Shown here: positions 1-9,200 of the stretch, one piece after another
Position numbering within the stretch: the first letter of the stretch is position 1
How the letters are laid out: every line of letters begins with the position of its first letter
Source: a virus
Reading direction: 5' to 3' (one strand)
DNA length: 23,267 nt
IMG/VR virus record: IMGVR_UViG_3300000115_000097
Span: 9,801-33,067 of that record
The notes under the pieces: generated by a model
Database searches by the model: none
What the model was told of the DNA's origin: nothing
What the model saw: only the letters and a program-made list of their open reading frames with translations
Translations under genes and position numbers: made by a program

Positions 1-635
1 TTAAAGTAGTAATACTAGATGAGGCTGACGGTCTAACGCCTCAGGCACAGGGAGCATTGCGTAACACTATGGAGACGTACGCTAAGTACTGTCGCTTTAT
101 TCTTACTGCTAACTATAAGCATAAGATCATTCCAGCTCTGCAATCTAGGTGTCAATCACTTGATCTTAAACCTGTAATTGATCAGGCTGTTAAGAGGTGT
201 TATACTATTCTACAAGAAGAAAATGTAACTATCTCTGACGAGCAAAAGAAGGCGTTTGTTATGCTTGTTAAGAGGTACTTCCCTGACTTACGCAAGACTA
301 TTAACGAGCTTCAGAAGAGTGTAATAGGCGGTGAACTATGTATCAATAATACACAGTCAGATGAAGCATTACTTAAGACTATCCTCGAGAAGGTAACAAC
401 AAAGAATACACTAGAGTTAAGAAAGCATTTAATTGAAAATGAAGATAGGTTTCAAGGTGACTATGATACTTTAATGGCAAACTTCCTCGATTATCTCTAT
501 GAGCAACCGATAAATGGTATTAAAAAGAAAGAGATGATCGCTGTAATAGCAGATCATCTCTATAAGTCTAACTTCGTTTTAGATCGCGAAATTAACTGTT
601 TTGCTTGTTGGATTAATCTCGAGAAGATTAATTAG
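1..635 (+). CDS. 44: Sliding-clamp loader AAA+ subunit, T4 gp44-like (5' truncated)
   Basis: ATPase subunit of the phage clamp loader, which opens the gp45 sliding clamp and places it on DNA for replication and, in T4, for late transcription. The frame is already open at base 3 and reads KVVILDEADGL, a Walker B motif with DEAD-type acidic residues, followed by a sensor-1-like stretch (FILTANY) and the clamp-loader SRC motif (LQSRCQS), whose arginine acts in trans as the arginine finger. The rest is helical, as expected for the lid and collar domains. T4 gp44 is 319 aa; about 211 codons are visible, so the Walker A part lies upstream of the window. The ATG at 57 is internal because it would remove Walker B. 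The TAG stop (633-635) overlaps the stop of the convergent minus-strand gene. Identification is confident; the name follows T4 usage. Confidence 0.92.
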   Translation, partial: KVVILDEADGLTPQAQGALRNTMETYAKYCRFILTANYKHKIIPALQSRCQSLDLKPVIDQAVKRCYTILQEENVTISDEQKKAFVMLVKRYFPDLRKTINELQKSVIGGELCINNTQSDEALLKTILEKVTTKNTLELRKHLIENEDRFQGDYDTLMANFLDYLYEQPINGIKKKEMIAVIADHLYKSNFVLDREINCFACWINLEKIN

Positions 636-1222
636 CCTTTCAAACCATTCAGGTAATCCTTAGTATAGGAATTAACTTCCATCGATGGTGTAGCAGCTGT
701 TGATGGAATTTCTGTGTTTTGTGTAGGAAGCTTGGCTTGTGTTTGACTAAGCTCACCATTACCAGTATCTGACTTATTAGAGAGGTTCTCTTCATCCTCA
801 GTTACCTCTTCAGGCTTAATATTAACTTTATCCTTACGATACAGACTATCTGGTATCGGATCGAGTCCTGGGTAGGCAGACTCACCTGGTTGACCTAAGC
901 AACAAGGAATAGAGCATCGATGTGTAACTCTACCACCTGTATTATCAAGTGCAATATTAAGTACTGGTAATAGAGATCCACCATCTGCGTTTGCAGGGTA
1001 TCTCTGTGGTGACTCATCCTTAATACCTACAACACGAATCAATAAACCCGACTCAATCATCTCGTCAAGCATATCTTTAACGTTTTGACCTAAAGATTTA
1101 TACTCATCATGACTCTTAAAATTATCATCAAACTCAAAAATGTCACCTACTAAAAAACCACCTCGTTCAAACCTCTTCATATAGGATTCAAGTAGTGGAA
1201 TAAATTTCTTTTGTTTAGCCAT
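632..1222 (-). CDS. Unrecognised 196-aa phage protein, possibly structural
   Basis: I do not recognise a named family. The N-terminal part (about residues 1-70) is charged and predicted mostly helical (LLESYMKRFERGGFLVGDIF, then VKDMLDEMIESGLLIRVVGI). The middle has a cysteine cluster (HRCSIPCCLGQ, about residues 101-111) followed by a proline-containing segment (YPGLDPIPDSLYRKDKV). The last 55 or so residues are low-complexity, rich in E, N, S, T and Q, and probably disordered. The ATG at 1222-1220 is favoured because CATAAATA, a T4 late-promoter-like octamer, ends 5 nt upstream of it on the minus strand; no Shine-Dalgarno sequence is visible. It is divergent from gp25 and convergent with the clamp loader. 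A late-type promoter facing a baseplate gene suggests a virion or assembly role, but this is inference. Confidence 0.75.
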   Translation of the reverse strand: MAKQKKFIPLLESYMKRFERGGFLVGDIFEFDDNFKSHDEYKSLGQNVKDMLDEMIESGLLIRVVGIKDESPQRYPANADGGSLLPVLNIALDNTGGRVTHRCSIPCCLGQPGESAYPGLDPIPDSLYRKDKVNIKPEEVTEDEENLSNKSDTGNGELSQTQAKLPTQNTEIPSTAATPSMEVNSYTKDYLNGLKG

Positions 1223-1227
1223 AACAT

Positions 1228-1235
1228 TATTTATG
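1228..1235 (-). promoter_or_regulatory. T4-type late promoter octamer CATAAATA for the minus-strand gene
   Basis: On the minus strand the sequence reads CATAAATA, then 5 bases, then ATG. It matches the T4 late consensus TATAAATA at 7 of 8 positions; T4 late promoters need only this -10 element. In T4, transcription starts about 5-7 nt after the octamer, which here falls at or next to the start codon. Confidence 0.6.
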
Positions 1236-1245
1236 GGGCGCAGTT

Positions 1246-1253
1246 TATAAATA
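1246..1253 (+). promoter_or_regulatory. Perfect TATAAATA octamer upstream of gp25
   Basis: An exact match to the T4 late promoter consensus on the plus strand, 121 bases before the gp25 start. If used, it would give gp25 a leader of roughly 115 nt containing the palindrome and repeat at 1278-1300. No long reading frame follows it directly. Confidence 0.5.
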
Positions 1254-1277
1254 CAGCTAAAGTTATGAATAATATCG

Positions 1278-1300
1278 TGTTATAACATGTAGTATAACAT
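1278..1300. repeat. Short palindrome and direct repeat (possible operator)
   Basis: TGTTATAACA at 1278-1287 is a perfect 10-base palindrome. TATAACAT occurs at 1281-1288 and again at 1293-1300, a 12-base spacing, close to one helical turn. Such a site could bind a dimeric regulator, but it is AT-rich and could be chance. No copy was noticed elsewhere in the window. Confidence 0.25.
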
Positions 1301-1361
1301 TAAGTGATTAGACTTTTTCAAAAAATACGAACATCCACCCTGTTTAAAGCGAGGTTGCTTG

Positions 1362-1369
1362 ATTAAATA
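1362..1369 (+). promoter_or_regulatory. Late-promoter-like octamer ATTAAATA before gp25
   Basis: ATTAAATA differs from TATAAATA in its first three bases but keeps the AAATA core. It ends 5 nt before the GTG start of gp25, the same spacing as the minus-strand gene's octamer. The same variant octamer stands 6 nt before the other GTG-started gene (17602-17609). Confidence 0.45.
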
Positions 1370-1374
1370 AACTT

Positions 1375-1857
1375 GTGATTAAGTTAGATATACTAAAGCA
1401 GCCCGATTCTGAAGAGCGTGCTCTAGAAAAGGGGTATCTTTATAAGGACTTAAAAATGGACTTAGAATTCTCACGCTACATACGTGAGGAGTTATATGCA
1501 GAATCAGAGCCTAGAGATCTTAACGAGTTATTAAATGAGCAGGCAGTATTTAACTCAGTAAAAAATATACTTTCAACTTCTCCCGGTCAAAAGCTGCTTA
1601 ATCCCACGTTTGGGTTAGACCTACGTGATTACCTATTTGAGCCTATATCTTCTCGAGTAGCATTTTTTATTGCGCAAGATATATACTTTAATCTAGGTAG
1701 GCAAGAACCACGTATAACTGTTAATGGTATTGAGATCACCACCGATGAAGATAATAATGAATACAATGTTGATATTTACTTTTCTGTTCCAACCTTGGAT
1801 GTTTACGGGCTAAACCTAAAAGGTTCATTAAATAAAGATGGATACGTACTAATATGA
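1375..1857 (+). CDS. 25: Baseplate wedge subunit gp25
   Basis: Small wedge protein of the gp25/GpW family (lysozyme-like fold without known catalytic activity) that joins the gp6 ring to the tube-sheath side of the baseplate. Family hallmarks are the N-terminal DLKMDLEF segment, the helix with NEQAVFNSVKNIL, the conserved turn PGQKLLNPTFGLDLRDYLFE, and a final beta-rich part (ITVNGIEITT, YNVDIYFSVP). At 160 aa it is somewhat longer than T4 gp25 (132 aa), with the extra residues at the N-terminus. The GTG start is the first possible one: an in-frame TGA lies at 1360-1362 and the next ATG is about 28 codons in. It overlaps gp6 by ATGA, which favours translational coupling. Confidence 0.92.
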   Translation: MIKLDILKQPDSEERALEKGYLYKDLKMDLEFSRYIREELYAESEPRDLNELLNEQAVFNSVKNILSTSPGQKLLNPTFGLDLRDYLFEPISSRVAFFIAQDIYFNLGRQEPRITVNGIEITTDEDNNEYNVDIYFSVPTLDVYGLNLKGSLNKDGYVLI

Positions 1858-3686
1858 GTTTACAAAATTATACAGACTTTAAATTACCGAAGGACGCTTA
1901 TTTAAGCTTCGATGCAAATTCTTTAAAAGAATTAATTATCGAGAGGTTAAATGAGAACGAAGTTTTCACAGATCAAAACTTTGAAGGTTCAAACTTTAAC
2001 GCGTTTATCGATGTTGTATCGTATATGTATCATGTTTTGTTGTTTTATCTAAACACTACATCTAATGAAGGTACATTTACCACAGCTACAATTTACGAAA
2101 ATATTAATAAAATTGTATCTAACCTAGGCTACAAGCCTCTTGGAGATCAGACAAGTATTCTTAATATCAGTCTAGAAGCTACTGGTCTAAACTCAGGTGT
2201 TTATACTATTCCAAAGTTTTCTCTTCTTAATGTCGGTAGTATAACATACCACACCTTACAAGATATTCTATTTGAAAAGACAAATGGAGCAGCTCGTGAA
2301 ACCTTAGAGATTAGTAACGATATTTTATATCAAGGCTCCATAAAAGAAGCCACCTTTACAGCATCTGGTGAAGAATACGAAACATTTACTTTAATTGATG
2401 CTTATACATCTCCACAAATAAAGACTAAAGTTACCGACGCAGCAAATAATTTTATTGCAGATAACTCTTTTGTACTTTATGTGCGAGATAGTGTAACTGG
2501 TGAATGGTCACTATGGGAAGAAACAACCTCTCTATTTACTTCTGAGCCGTTTAATTCGTGTTATGAAAAGCGTTTTAACCATGATGGTAATTATGAGTTT
2601 AAATTCGGTGATGGTAACAATGGCCGCTCTCTTAAAGCTGGAGATACTGCAGTAATCTTTTATCTTGTCTCTGATGGTGAGGCAGGTATTATTGGTAAGA
2701 CAGCTATTAACGGTAAGAACTTTAATTTATATTCTTCAACGCTATTTGATCAAATAAAGAGTCAACTATATACTAATATAGACGAATCTTCTCTTATCGT
2801 ACCGGCGGATCTACCATTAATTAGTACTTCTAATCAATATGCTTCAACACCAATAAGGTCAGCTGAGACGGTTGATGAGATAAAGAAGAACGCGCCTAAG
2901 ATGTTTTCTGCTCAGGACAGGTTAGTAAGTAAACAGGATTACGAAAATCTTATTAATAGAGAGTTTAATAATGTAACAAGACCTGTAAAGGTACTATCAA
3001 ATGATGAGTATACATCACAAGTCTTGTTTTACTATAATAAGATCGGACTATCACAAGGTATAGATGATTCTAGAACCTTGTTAGCACAAGTTAATTTTTC
3101 TACATCAACTAACTTTAATAATATATATGTATATACTGTTCGGACAAACGAGATGGTTATTGATGAGAGACTACCAAACTATCTAAACGAAGGGCAAAAG
3201 CGTTTAATTATCGATTATTGCAATGATAAAAAAGACATCACACATAATGTCGTCATATCAGATCCTATTTTTAAAGCTTTTAGCTTCGGTGTAGGTGAGA
3301 TTACCGATACAAATACCATAGATGATATAGTGAGAAACACCTTTTTACGTATTGATGTGGATAGAAATGTGGCAATAAGTGATGCCGGTGTACGCTCCAA
3401 GATAGCAGCTATATTTAAAGCAGCATTTATAAATTTAAATCTAGGTGATCTAGTAGATATTGCACAAATAACACGTGATATTCTTAATATTGATGGCGTG
3501 GAGGGTATTGAGACTGTTAATGGTAATAATGTTACACCTAACCTTAGTTTCGTTATATGGAATCCGGATTATAGGACACAAGATAGTGTAATACTCACCA
3601 GAGATTATAAGCTTCAAAACTTCGAGTATGGATACTACTACGGTATATCTGATATACCTACAAATATTGATATACGGAGAATTTAA
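1854..3686 (+). CDS. 6: Baseplate wedge subunit gp6 (baseplate J-like)
   Basis: Core wedge protein; in T4, gp6 dimers form the continuous ring that holds the six wedges together and drives the hexagon-to-star change. At 610 aa it is close to T4 gp6 (660 aa). Around residues 245-275 it has the FGDG strand-turn with NNGRSLKAGDTAVIFYL that is typical of baseplate J-like proteins. About residue 346 it has APKMFSAQDRLVSKQDYE, the strongest family signature, followed by the dimerisation-type domains (TRPVKVLSNDEY, LIIDYCNDKKDITHNVVI, VRSKIAAIFKAAF). The start ATG overlaps the gp25 stop (ATGA), so the pair is probably translated together. No promoter octamer lies directly upstream, in keeping with operon expression. 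Confidence 0.93.
   Translation: MSLQNYTDFKLPKDAYLSFDANSLKELIIERLNENEVFTDQNFEGSNFNAFIDVVSYMYHVLLFYLNTTSNEGTFTTATIYENINKIVSNLGYKPLGDQTSILNISLEATGLNSGVYTIPKFSLLNVGSITYHTLQDILFEKTNGAARETLEISNDILYQGSIKEATFTASGEEYETFTLIDAYTSPQIKTKVTDAANNFIADNSFVLYVRDSVTGEWSLWEETTSLFTSEPFNSCYEKRFNHDGNYEFKFGDGNNGRSLKAGDTAVIFYLVSDGEAGIIGKTAINGKNFNLYSSTLFDQIKSQLYTNIDESSLIVPADLPLISTSNQYASTPIRSAETVDEIKKNAPKMFSAQDRLVSKQDYENLINREFNNVTRPVKVLSNDEYTSQVLFYYNKIGLSQGIDDSRTLLAQVNFSTSTNFNNIYVYTVRTNEMVIDERLPNYLNEGQKRLIIDYCNDKKDITHNVVISDPIFKAFSFGVGEITDTNTIDDIVRNTFLRIDVDRNVAISDAGVRSKIAAIFKAAFINLNLGDLVDIAQITRDILNIDGVEGIETVNGNNVTPNLSFVIWNPDYRTQDSVILTRDYKLQNFEYGYYYGISDIPTNIDIRRI
3676..3680 (+). promoter_or_regulatory. Shine-Dalgarno site GGAGA for the PKD protein
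   Basis: GGAGA lies 8 nt before the ATG at 3689, inside the last codons of gp6. It is the clearest Shine-Dalgarno sequence at any start codon in the window; most other starts have none. Confidence 0.6.
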
Positions 3687-3688
3687 TT

Positions 3689-6187
3689 ATGGATCAAGAT
3701 GATTTGACAGGTAATACAGAGACCGAGTTTTTCTTTTATTACACAGTATTAGATGCAACAGGTAATGAGACGCTTTCTAGTTATACACTCGATGCAACAC
3801 CCTTAACTTTTATACCAGAAAAAAGTGAAGAATGGCCGGGTGAATATTCTAATAAGCGCATTGTTTGGGATTTCGGTGATGGTACACGTACCGAGACTGT
3901 TACTGGTAGTCATGTTTATAAAACACCGGGTAAATATAGAATTCGTAGTTATGTATATAATAACAGCGGTGTAAGCTTTCGCAACTCTAGATCTGTTCTC
4001 GTAGAAATTAAAGATATAATAGAGGATAGAGTTCTTATCGATATAGATAGATCGCAATGTGGTATTGAGCACCTTACGAGTGAAATCACAAACCCTATTA
4101 ACGTAACTCAGTTTAACTCAAGTAGATCGTTTAATGCGGGTGGTCACTTACCACCTGTAGTTACATATATTGAACCTAAGAGCTTTACGACAGATTACGG
4201 TTATTTTTCTACTAATTTAAATACAGCTACTTACGGACATCTTATACCAACTTATAAATTTGTGCAGGATATAGGTGGCGTAGAAACAATACCAATTAGT
4301 TCTATTCAAGTCACAGAATATGACAGTATATATGCGTATATATCCGGAGGACAGGTTCTAACAACAACGAGTCAAAAAGAAGGGTCAGAGTTTGCTGGTG
4401 TATCGAGCAGTAATAACGTCTATTTTGTTAGCGATATACCAGGCTTATATAACTTACTGTTCGGCTTTGAGCAAGGATCTATATTTAAACATATTAATAC
4501 CACTACCTACGGTACATCAGCAAAGATTTGTGATAACCTTGCTTACGATTATTTGGGTATAACATCTAATGGTATTGATGGCGAAAATATACCTATTGAC
4601 ACCTTTAATATAAACGATGTAAAGTTTTCTTGTACAAAGATACCATTTGTAGTTCAAATAAAGGACAACGAAGGATACTCACAGAGATCACTACCTCTCT
4701 TAGAGCTCGACCCTCTATTAGGTTATTGTATACAAACAGAGTCACTAACATCTACGATTATTGGTGAGAGTTTTGATTATCATCTTAATACAGAAGATAG
4801 CGCGCATATTCCAATTAAGTTACGCTTAACAGATAAGTATAACACTACTTACCCAGCCCTTTTTACTACAAACTTTAACGACCTTTCTTCTATTCTTGTA
4901 CCAGGTTACTTTCCCGGTTATGCAGGTGGATTTTTTAAAGGTCATTTTATTATTGATTCAGAAGATAAAATAATGGAGGATGTGTGGATAGAGGCTACAA
5001 CTACATACGACAACTTCCCACTTTCCGGAGCGAGTAATAAGTTTAGTATATACCCGAAAGATCATTATATTGTCGCAAAGCAGGGTGAAGATATAAACTT
5101 TGAAGAGGTGTTTCAAGATGTTACTACACAGCCATTGTTTGATGATACTAAAATTCTTATAAATGATTTTCTTACTAGTATATTTGGCAATATTGAATCA
5201 GCTCAAACCTCTATTGGTAAAAGCACATACGAAAAAATACAAAATTTTGCGGATAATCACAGTTCTATCGATTACTCTAATATTGATCAGCTAGCAGCAA
5301 TCCTCGAGTCGTATAACTTACCTAAGATTAACAAATATACAACACCTCCGAACGTTAAAAGGTTGCTTGATATTTTATCAATTAGTATGGCGCGCCTATT
5401 CGGTGATAAAAATCAAAACACAGAAGATTATTCTCCTTATGGTTATATTGATAATGCTTGCTATGGTACAGATAGATGCGCAGAAATACCTGACGATGGT
5501 GTAGTTTTTGCAGGGCATGATATTGTTGCTTTTGAAAAGTTTAGTGGTAAGTGGGTGACTCTAAATACGATGCTTCCTTTATGTGCAAGTACACCACCTC
5601 AATTAAAATCGTGGTATCTTGACCCTGTAGAAGGTATAGACTATGAAAGTTGTTTTAAGTTTGCAAAATGTAACCCGATTTTAACTGAAACATCAATATC
5701 TGCAATTGAATTAGAGGGCGAATACTTTAACTTATGCCTTGAAGGTGATTATAATGTGGATGGAGTATTTTCTTCTTATACAAAATATTATCAATTAAGT
5801 GATTATAACGATTCATGGGGCTGGCCACTTATTCTAGATAGGGATGGTACATTGTTTGATGTATATAAGTTTTATTATAAAACTTCAAAAGAAAACACTA
5901 AGCTTGAAGCCTCGGTTATCAATTTTGAAGATAAAAATAACACTATAGAGCAGGATTATACATACGAAGAGTGGTCAAGACCTAACGGTATAATGTCAAA
6001 TATTTTTGCAAATTCATTATACAGTGGTTTAGGTTTATTTACATGTGAGGAAAGTGGTCCAATTTTCTTATACCTTAGACCAGATGGTGTAAGCTGGTAT
6101 ATAAGATACTATGATCCAAATCCACCTTGTTATATTGAAGTTAACCCACCTGCAGATAATTCAATCTACGTAAGGCCGTTCAACTAA
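3689..6187 (+). CDS. Large virion protein with N-terminal PKD domain, probable baseplate component
   Basis: An 832-aa protein that starts 2 nt after gp6. Residues about 45-115 form a PKD (polycystic kidney disease) Ig-like domain: IVWDFGDGT, HVYKTPGKYRIRSYVY and SRSVLVEIKD are its typical strands. The middle is beta-rich with no family I can name. Residues about 490-580 are helical, including VKRLLDILSISMARLFGDKN. The C-terminal third is beta-rich with many aromatics (WYLDPVEGIDYESCF, YLRPDGVSWYIRYYDPNPP) and several cysteines. No signal peptide or membrane segment is visible. T4 has gp7 (1032 aa), the outer wedge protein, directly after gp6; position and size make this a candidate structural counterpart, but I see no T4 gp7 motif, so that is inference. 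Confidence 0.8.
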   Translation: MDQDDLTGNTETEFFFYYTVLDATGNETLSSYTLDATPLTFIPEKSEEWPGEYSNKRIVWDFGDGTRTETVTGSHVYKTPGKYRIRSYVYNNSGVSFRNSRSVLVEIKDIIEDRVLIDIDRSQCGIEHLTSEITNPINVTQFNSSRSFNAGGHLPPVVTYIEPKSFTTDYGYFSTNLNTATYGHLIPTYKFVQDIGGVETIPISSIQVTEYDSIYAYISGGQVLTTTSQKEGSEFAGVSSSNNVYFVSDIPGLYNLLFGFEQGSIFKHINTTTYGTSAKICDNLAYDYLGITSNGIDGENIPIDTFNINDVKFSCTKIPFVVQIKDNEGYSQRSLPLLELDPLLGYCIQTESLTSTIIGESFDYHLNTEDSAHIPIKLRLTDKYNTTYPALFTTNFNDLSSILVPGYFPGYAGGFFKGHFIIDSEDKIMEDVWIEATTTYDNFPLSGASNKFSIYPKDHYIVAKQGEDINFEEVFQDVTTQPLFDDTKILINDFLTSIFGNIESAQTSIGKSTYEKIQNFADNHSSIDYSNIDQLAAILESYNLPKINKYTTPPNVKRLLDILSISMARLFGDKNQNTEDYSPYGYIDNACYGTDRCAEIPDDGVVFAGHDIVAFEKFSGKWVTLNTMLPLCASTPPQLKSWYLDPVEGIDYESCFKFAKCNPILTETSISAIELEGEYFNLCLEGDYNVDGVFSSYTKYYQLSDYNDSWGWPLILDRDGTLFDVYKFYYKTSKENTKLEASVINFEDKNNTIEQDYTYEEWSRPNGIMSNIFANSLYSGLGLFTCEESGPIFLYLRPDGVSWYIRYYDPNPPCYIEVNPPADNSIYVRPFN

Positions 6188-6192
6188 AAGTG

Positions 6193-6200
6193 TATAAATA
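6193..6200 (+). promoter_or_regulatory. Perfect T4-type late promoter TATAAATA
   Basis: An exact consensus octamer in the 19-base gap between the PKD gene and the 1639-aa gene, ending 6 nt before the ATG. A T4-like start site would lie at or within a base or two of the ATG. No Shine-Dalgarno sequence is present. Confidence 0.7.
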
Positions 6201-6206
6201 TTAAAT

Positions 6207-9200
6207 ATGGCAGATAGACTTCCAACACCGGTCCCGCTACGTAAGAACTTTTTTTGTTCTAAAATCACTGCGATGCCAGAGATTGAGGTTATAAAGAATG
6301 AAGTAACGACAGGACCGTATACAGAGGGTGATACAATTACTTATGAAGTTAGTGTTATCAATACCGGTGAGCGTAGCTTATCAGGCTCCGTTTTGGTTGA
6401 CTCATTATCACCTTTAAATGTTAAGCGAGATCCACTGGGGTTATTTGAAGGAGGTGTTTGCATTACCCCAGGATGGGTAACGAGAGTAGTTTATGATTAT
6501 ACAGTTACTATAGAAGATTTACAGGGACCATACATTACAAACATAGCATGCTTATCATCAGACATGCTCGGGTCGCTTGTTTTACAAAGAGAAGATGAAG
6601 AGACTCCGGTTACTACCGAAGCTTTATCGAGTATTAATTTATACCAAACACCTAATGTTGCGTGTGATGGTACACGTTCTGTACTACTGCAACCGGCTAT
6701 TGCAGATATTAATAAAACAGTTATATCAACCGGACCATATACAGCAGGTGATTCAATCACTTACAGAATAGATGTTCATAATATAGGCGGAAGTAATTTA
6801 GAGTTTGTTAGAGTTTTAGATACACAACAAACTTCTATTAATATAGTAAGCGATATATATAACCTATTTGGTGGTAATGTAACAATTCCACCTGACAGTG
6901 TCTTTTCTACCACATATGATTACGTAGTTACGACAAAAGATATGGAGGATGGTGTAGTGTTTAACTCTGCGTCAGCAATTTCTAATGTCGCGCTAGTGAC
7001 TGATTCTGTTGGCAATATAAATATAACAAAGCCATCTTTACAAGTCAGTAAGACCGTAACATCACTCGGTCCTTACACGTTTAGTAATATTATATCCTTT
7101 AATGTAGAAGTTAGTAATACGAGTGATGTTAACTTAACTAATGTAAAGCTTACAGATACACTACAGTCGAGTATCTTTAATATAGAAGATGTATATGATC
7201 TCTTAATTGGTGGTGTTACAATACCACCAAATGAAACGTATTCAATATCATATGATTATAGAGTGACAGCGAACGATGTATTAGTAGGATCACTATCAAA
7301 CGCGGCCGTGGTTGATTCAAGCGCTCCAACAGTTACAGCTACAGTAGATGATATACAAATATATACTGCTGATATATTAATTAATAAAGAAATTGAGGCA
7401 CCTGGCCCATATACAATTGATGATACAATAACGTATCTTATTAGTGTAATAAATCCGAATGCTATTGAGATATACGACGTTACATTAACTGACACCTTAC
7501 AGCAGGACATATCTATTTTAAGTGATCCATATAACCTCTTTACTGGTAATACGACTATACCTGCAAATACAACAGCAGTAGTGAAGTATAATTACACTGT
7601 AACGCAAGATGACCTTAGCACAGGAACAGTATCAAACTCTGCCTTTGTTGTATCTCTTAATAGTGATGCATATGATATGGTTGATGGTATTGAGATTCTT
7701 GAACCTGGTAATATAACTATAAGAAAAAATTTAATATCAATACCACCTACAATTACTAGACCGGTAGATGAGACGTTAAACATTAACGGTAGTGTACAAA
7801 GCTTGCTTACTGGTGGTTCGTTGATAACTACAAATATACCAATATCATCATTTATATATTACGAGCCAAAGTGGTCTTTACTTAACGATAGCACGGTCAA
7901 ACATAAAGGTTCTATTGGTGGTTTACAAATTGATGATAATGTATCTTGTACTGAGAGCTCATCAGCCGGCCTCAACAGCCAGTCCCTCAACTTCGACATT
8001 ATACCTGGCACAGTAGCAAACACACAGAGGTTAAGCACATACTGGACTGCTGCAGCACAGACAGTATGTGGGCCGGGAGTTGATGTTAATTATAATACAC
8101 GAGCATACTTTACACCTCGTGAACTTCGTAGGTTCTTTATAAGTTGGGCTACATTTCCAAACGCAACAAGCTTCTCAAATGCTTCCGATTTTCAAGGTCA
8201 GGCGCTCGATGAAGATCCATGGTTGATTAATATAACTGATTATGGATCTGTTACAGCCAGAAAGACATCGCCTACAAGTAGTAGAAATGCGCCCTTGTCA
8301 GTGTTACCTACAACATACGGTGACCCTTCACACACTCTATCATTACCATATCATGAAGCTAGGGTAACGTTTGAGTGGCCAACGCTTATTTTTGGCGCCG
8401 ACGCATCGTTTACCACTAGTAGTATATACGACACGAGATGGTCTGCTTACCCTTACAGCTCCCTTACATCTCCTTTTACTGCAGCAAGTATAGAAGGTAT
8501 ATATGATGATCCGGATTTTCCTGCACCTCTATGGCCGATTACTAATGGTTATTTAAGTGGGCCTCAGAGTAGTGGCATAAACTTTTACGTTCACATGGAT
8601 GAAGGTGAAGTATCAGGTGAGTATTCAAGAGGTGATCTGCTTGTATATAAGGTCGTATTAGAAAATACAGGTGGCATGCCTGTGAGTGAAATAGAGCTAC
8701 GTGACACTCTACCTGATATAACTATAGTTGAAGGTCAGGAGTTATTTGATGGTGGTGTTACATTAGCCGGATATACAAGCGCAGAAGCAGTTTATACGCG
8801 TAGAGTTACAAGCGATGATGTATTTAATAAAACTGCAATTGATAATACTGCTATTGTTAATACATCACTTGGCTCAAAACAAGATACATCTTCTATATCA
8901 AACATATACAGGCCAGGTCCTGGTGAGTTATCTGTTACAAAGACAATATCAGAATATTCTAGTGACCCGGTAAGGGCTGATGTAGGTGATATACTTACAT
9001 ATAAGCTGGAAATTACAAACGTTGGTGAGCTACCTGTTAGAGATATTAATATTGAAGATAACAGAGTTGATAGTAATATTTTAGATCTTTATCAAGGCGC
9101 GACTATTAACCAAGATGAAAAGTTAACTATTTTATACCCATATGTGATCACATCTACAGACACATATGATCTCTCTGCTATTGAAAATACTGTATGTGTA

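Larger units (their letters stand above)
1223..1374. other. Divergent intergenic control region
   Basis: This is the longest stretch here without a gene (152 bases). It separates the minus-strand 196-aa gene from the gp25-gp6 unit. It carries late-promoter-like octamers on both strands, listed separately, and between them the perfect 10-base palindrome TGTTATAACA (1278-1287) with TATAACAT repeated at 1281-1288 and 1293-1300. I see no GC-rich hairpin followed by a T run, so no obvious intrinsic terminator. Confidence 0.6.

Noticed and set aside
57-635. ATG at 57 as the start of the clamp-loader gene
   Set aside because: The frame is open back to base 3 and the upstream codons encode the Walker B motif VVILDEAD; the gene is cut by the window edge.
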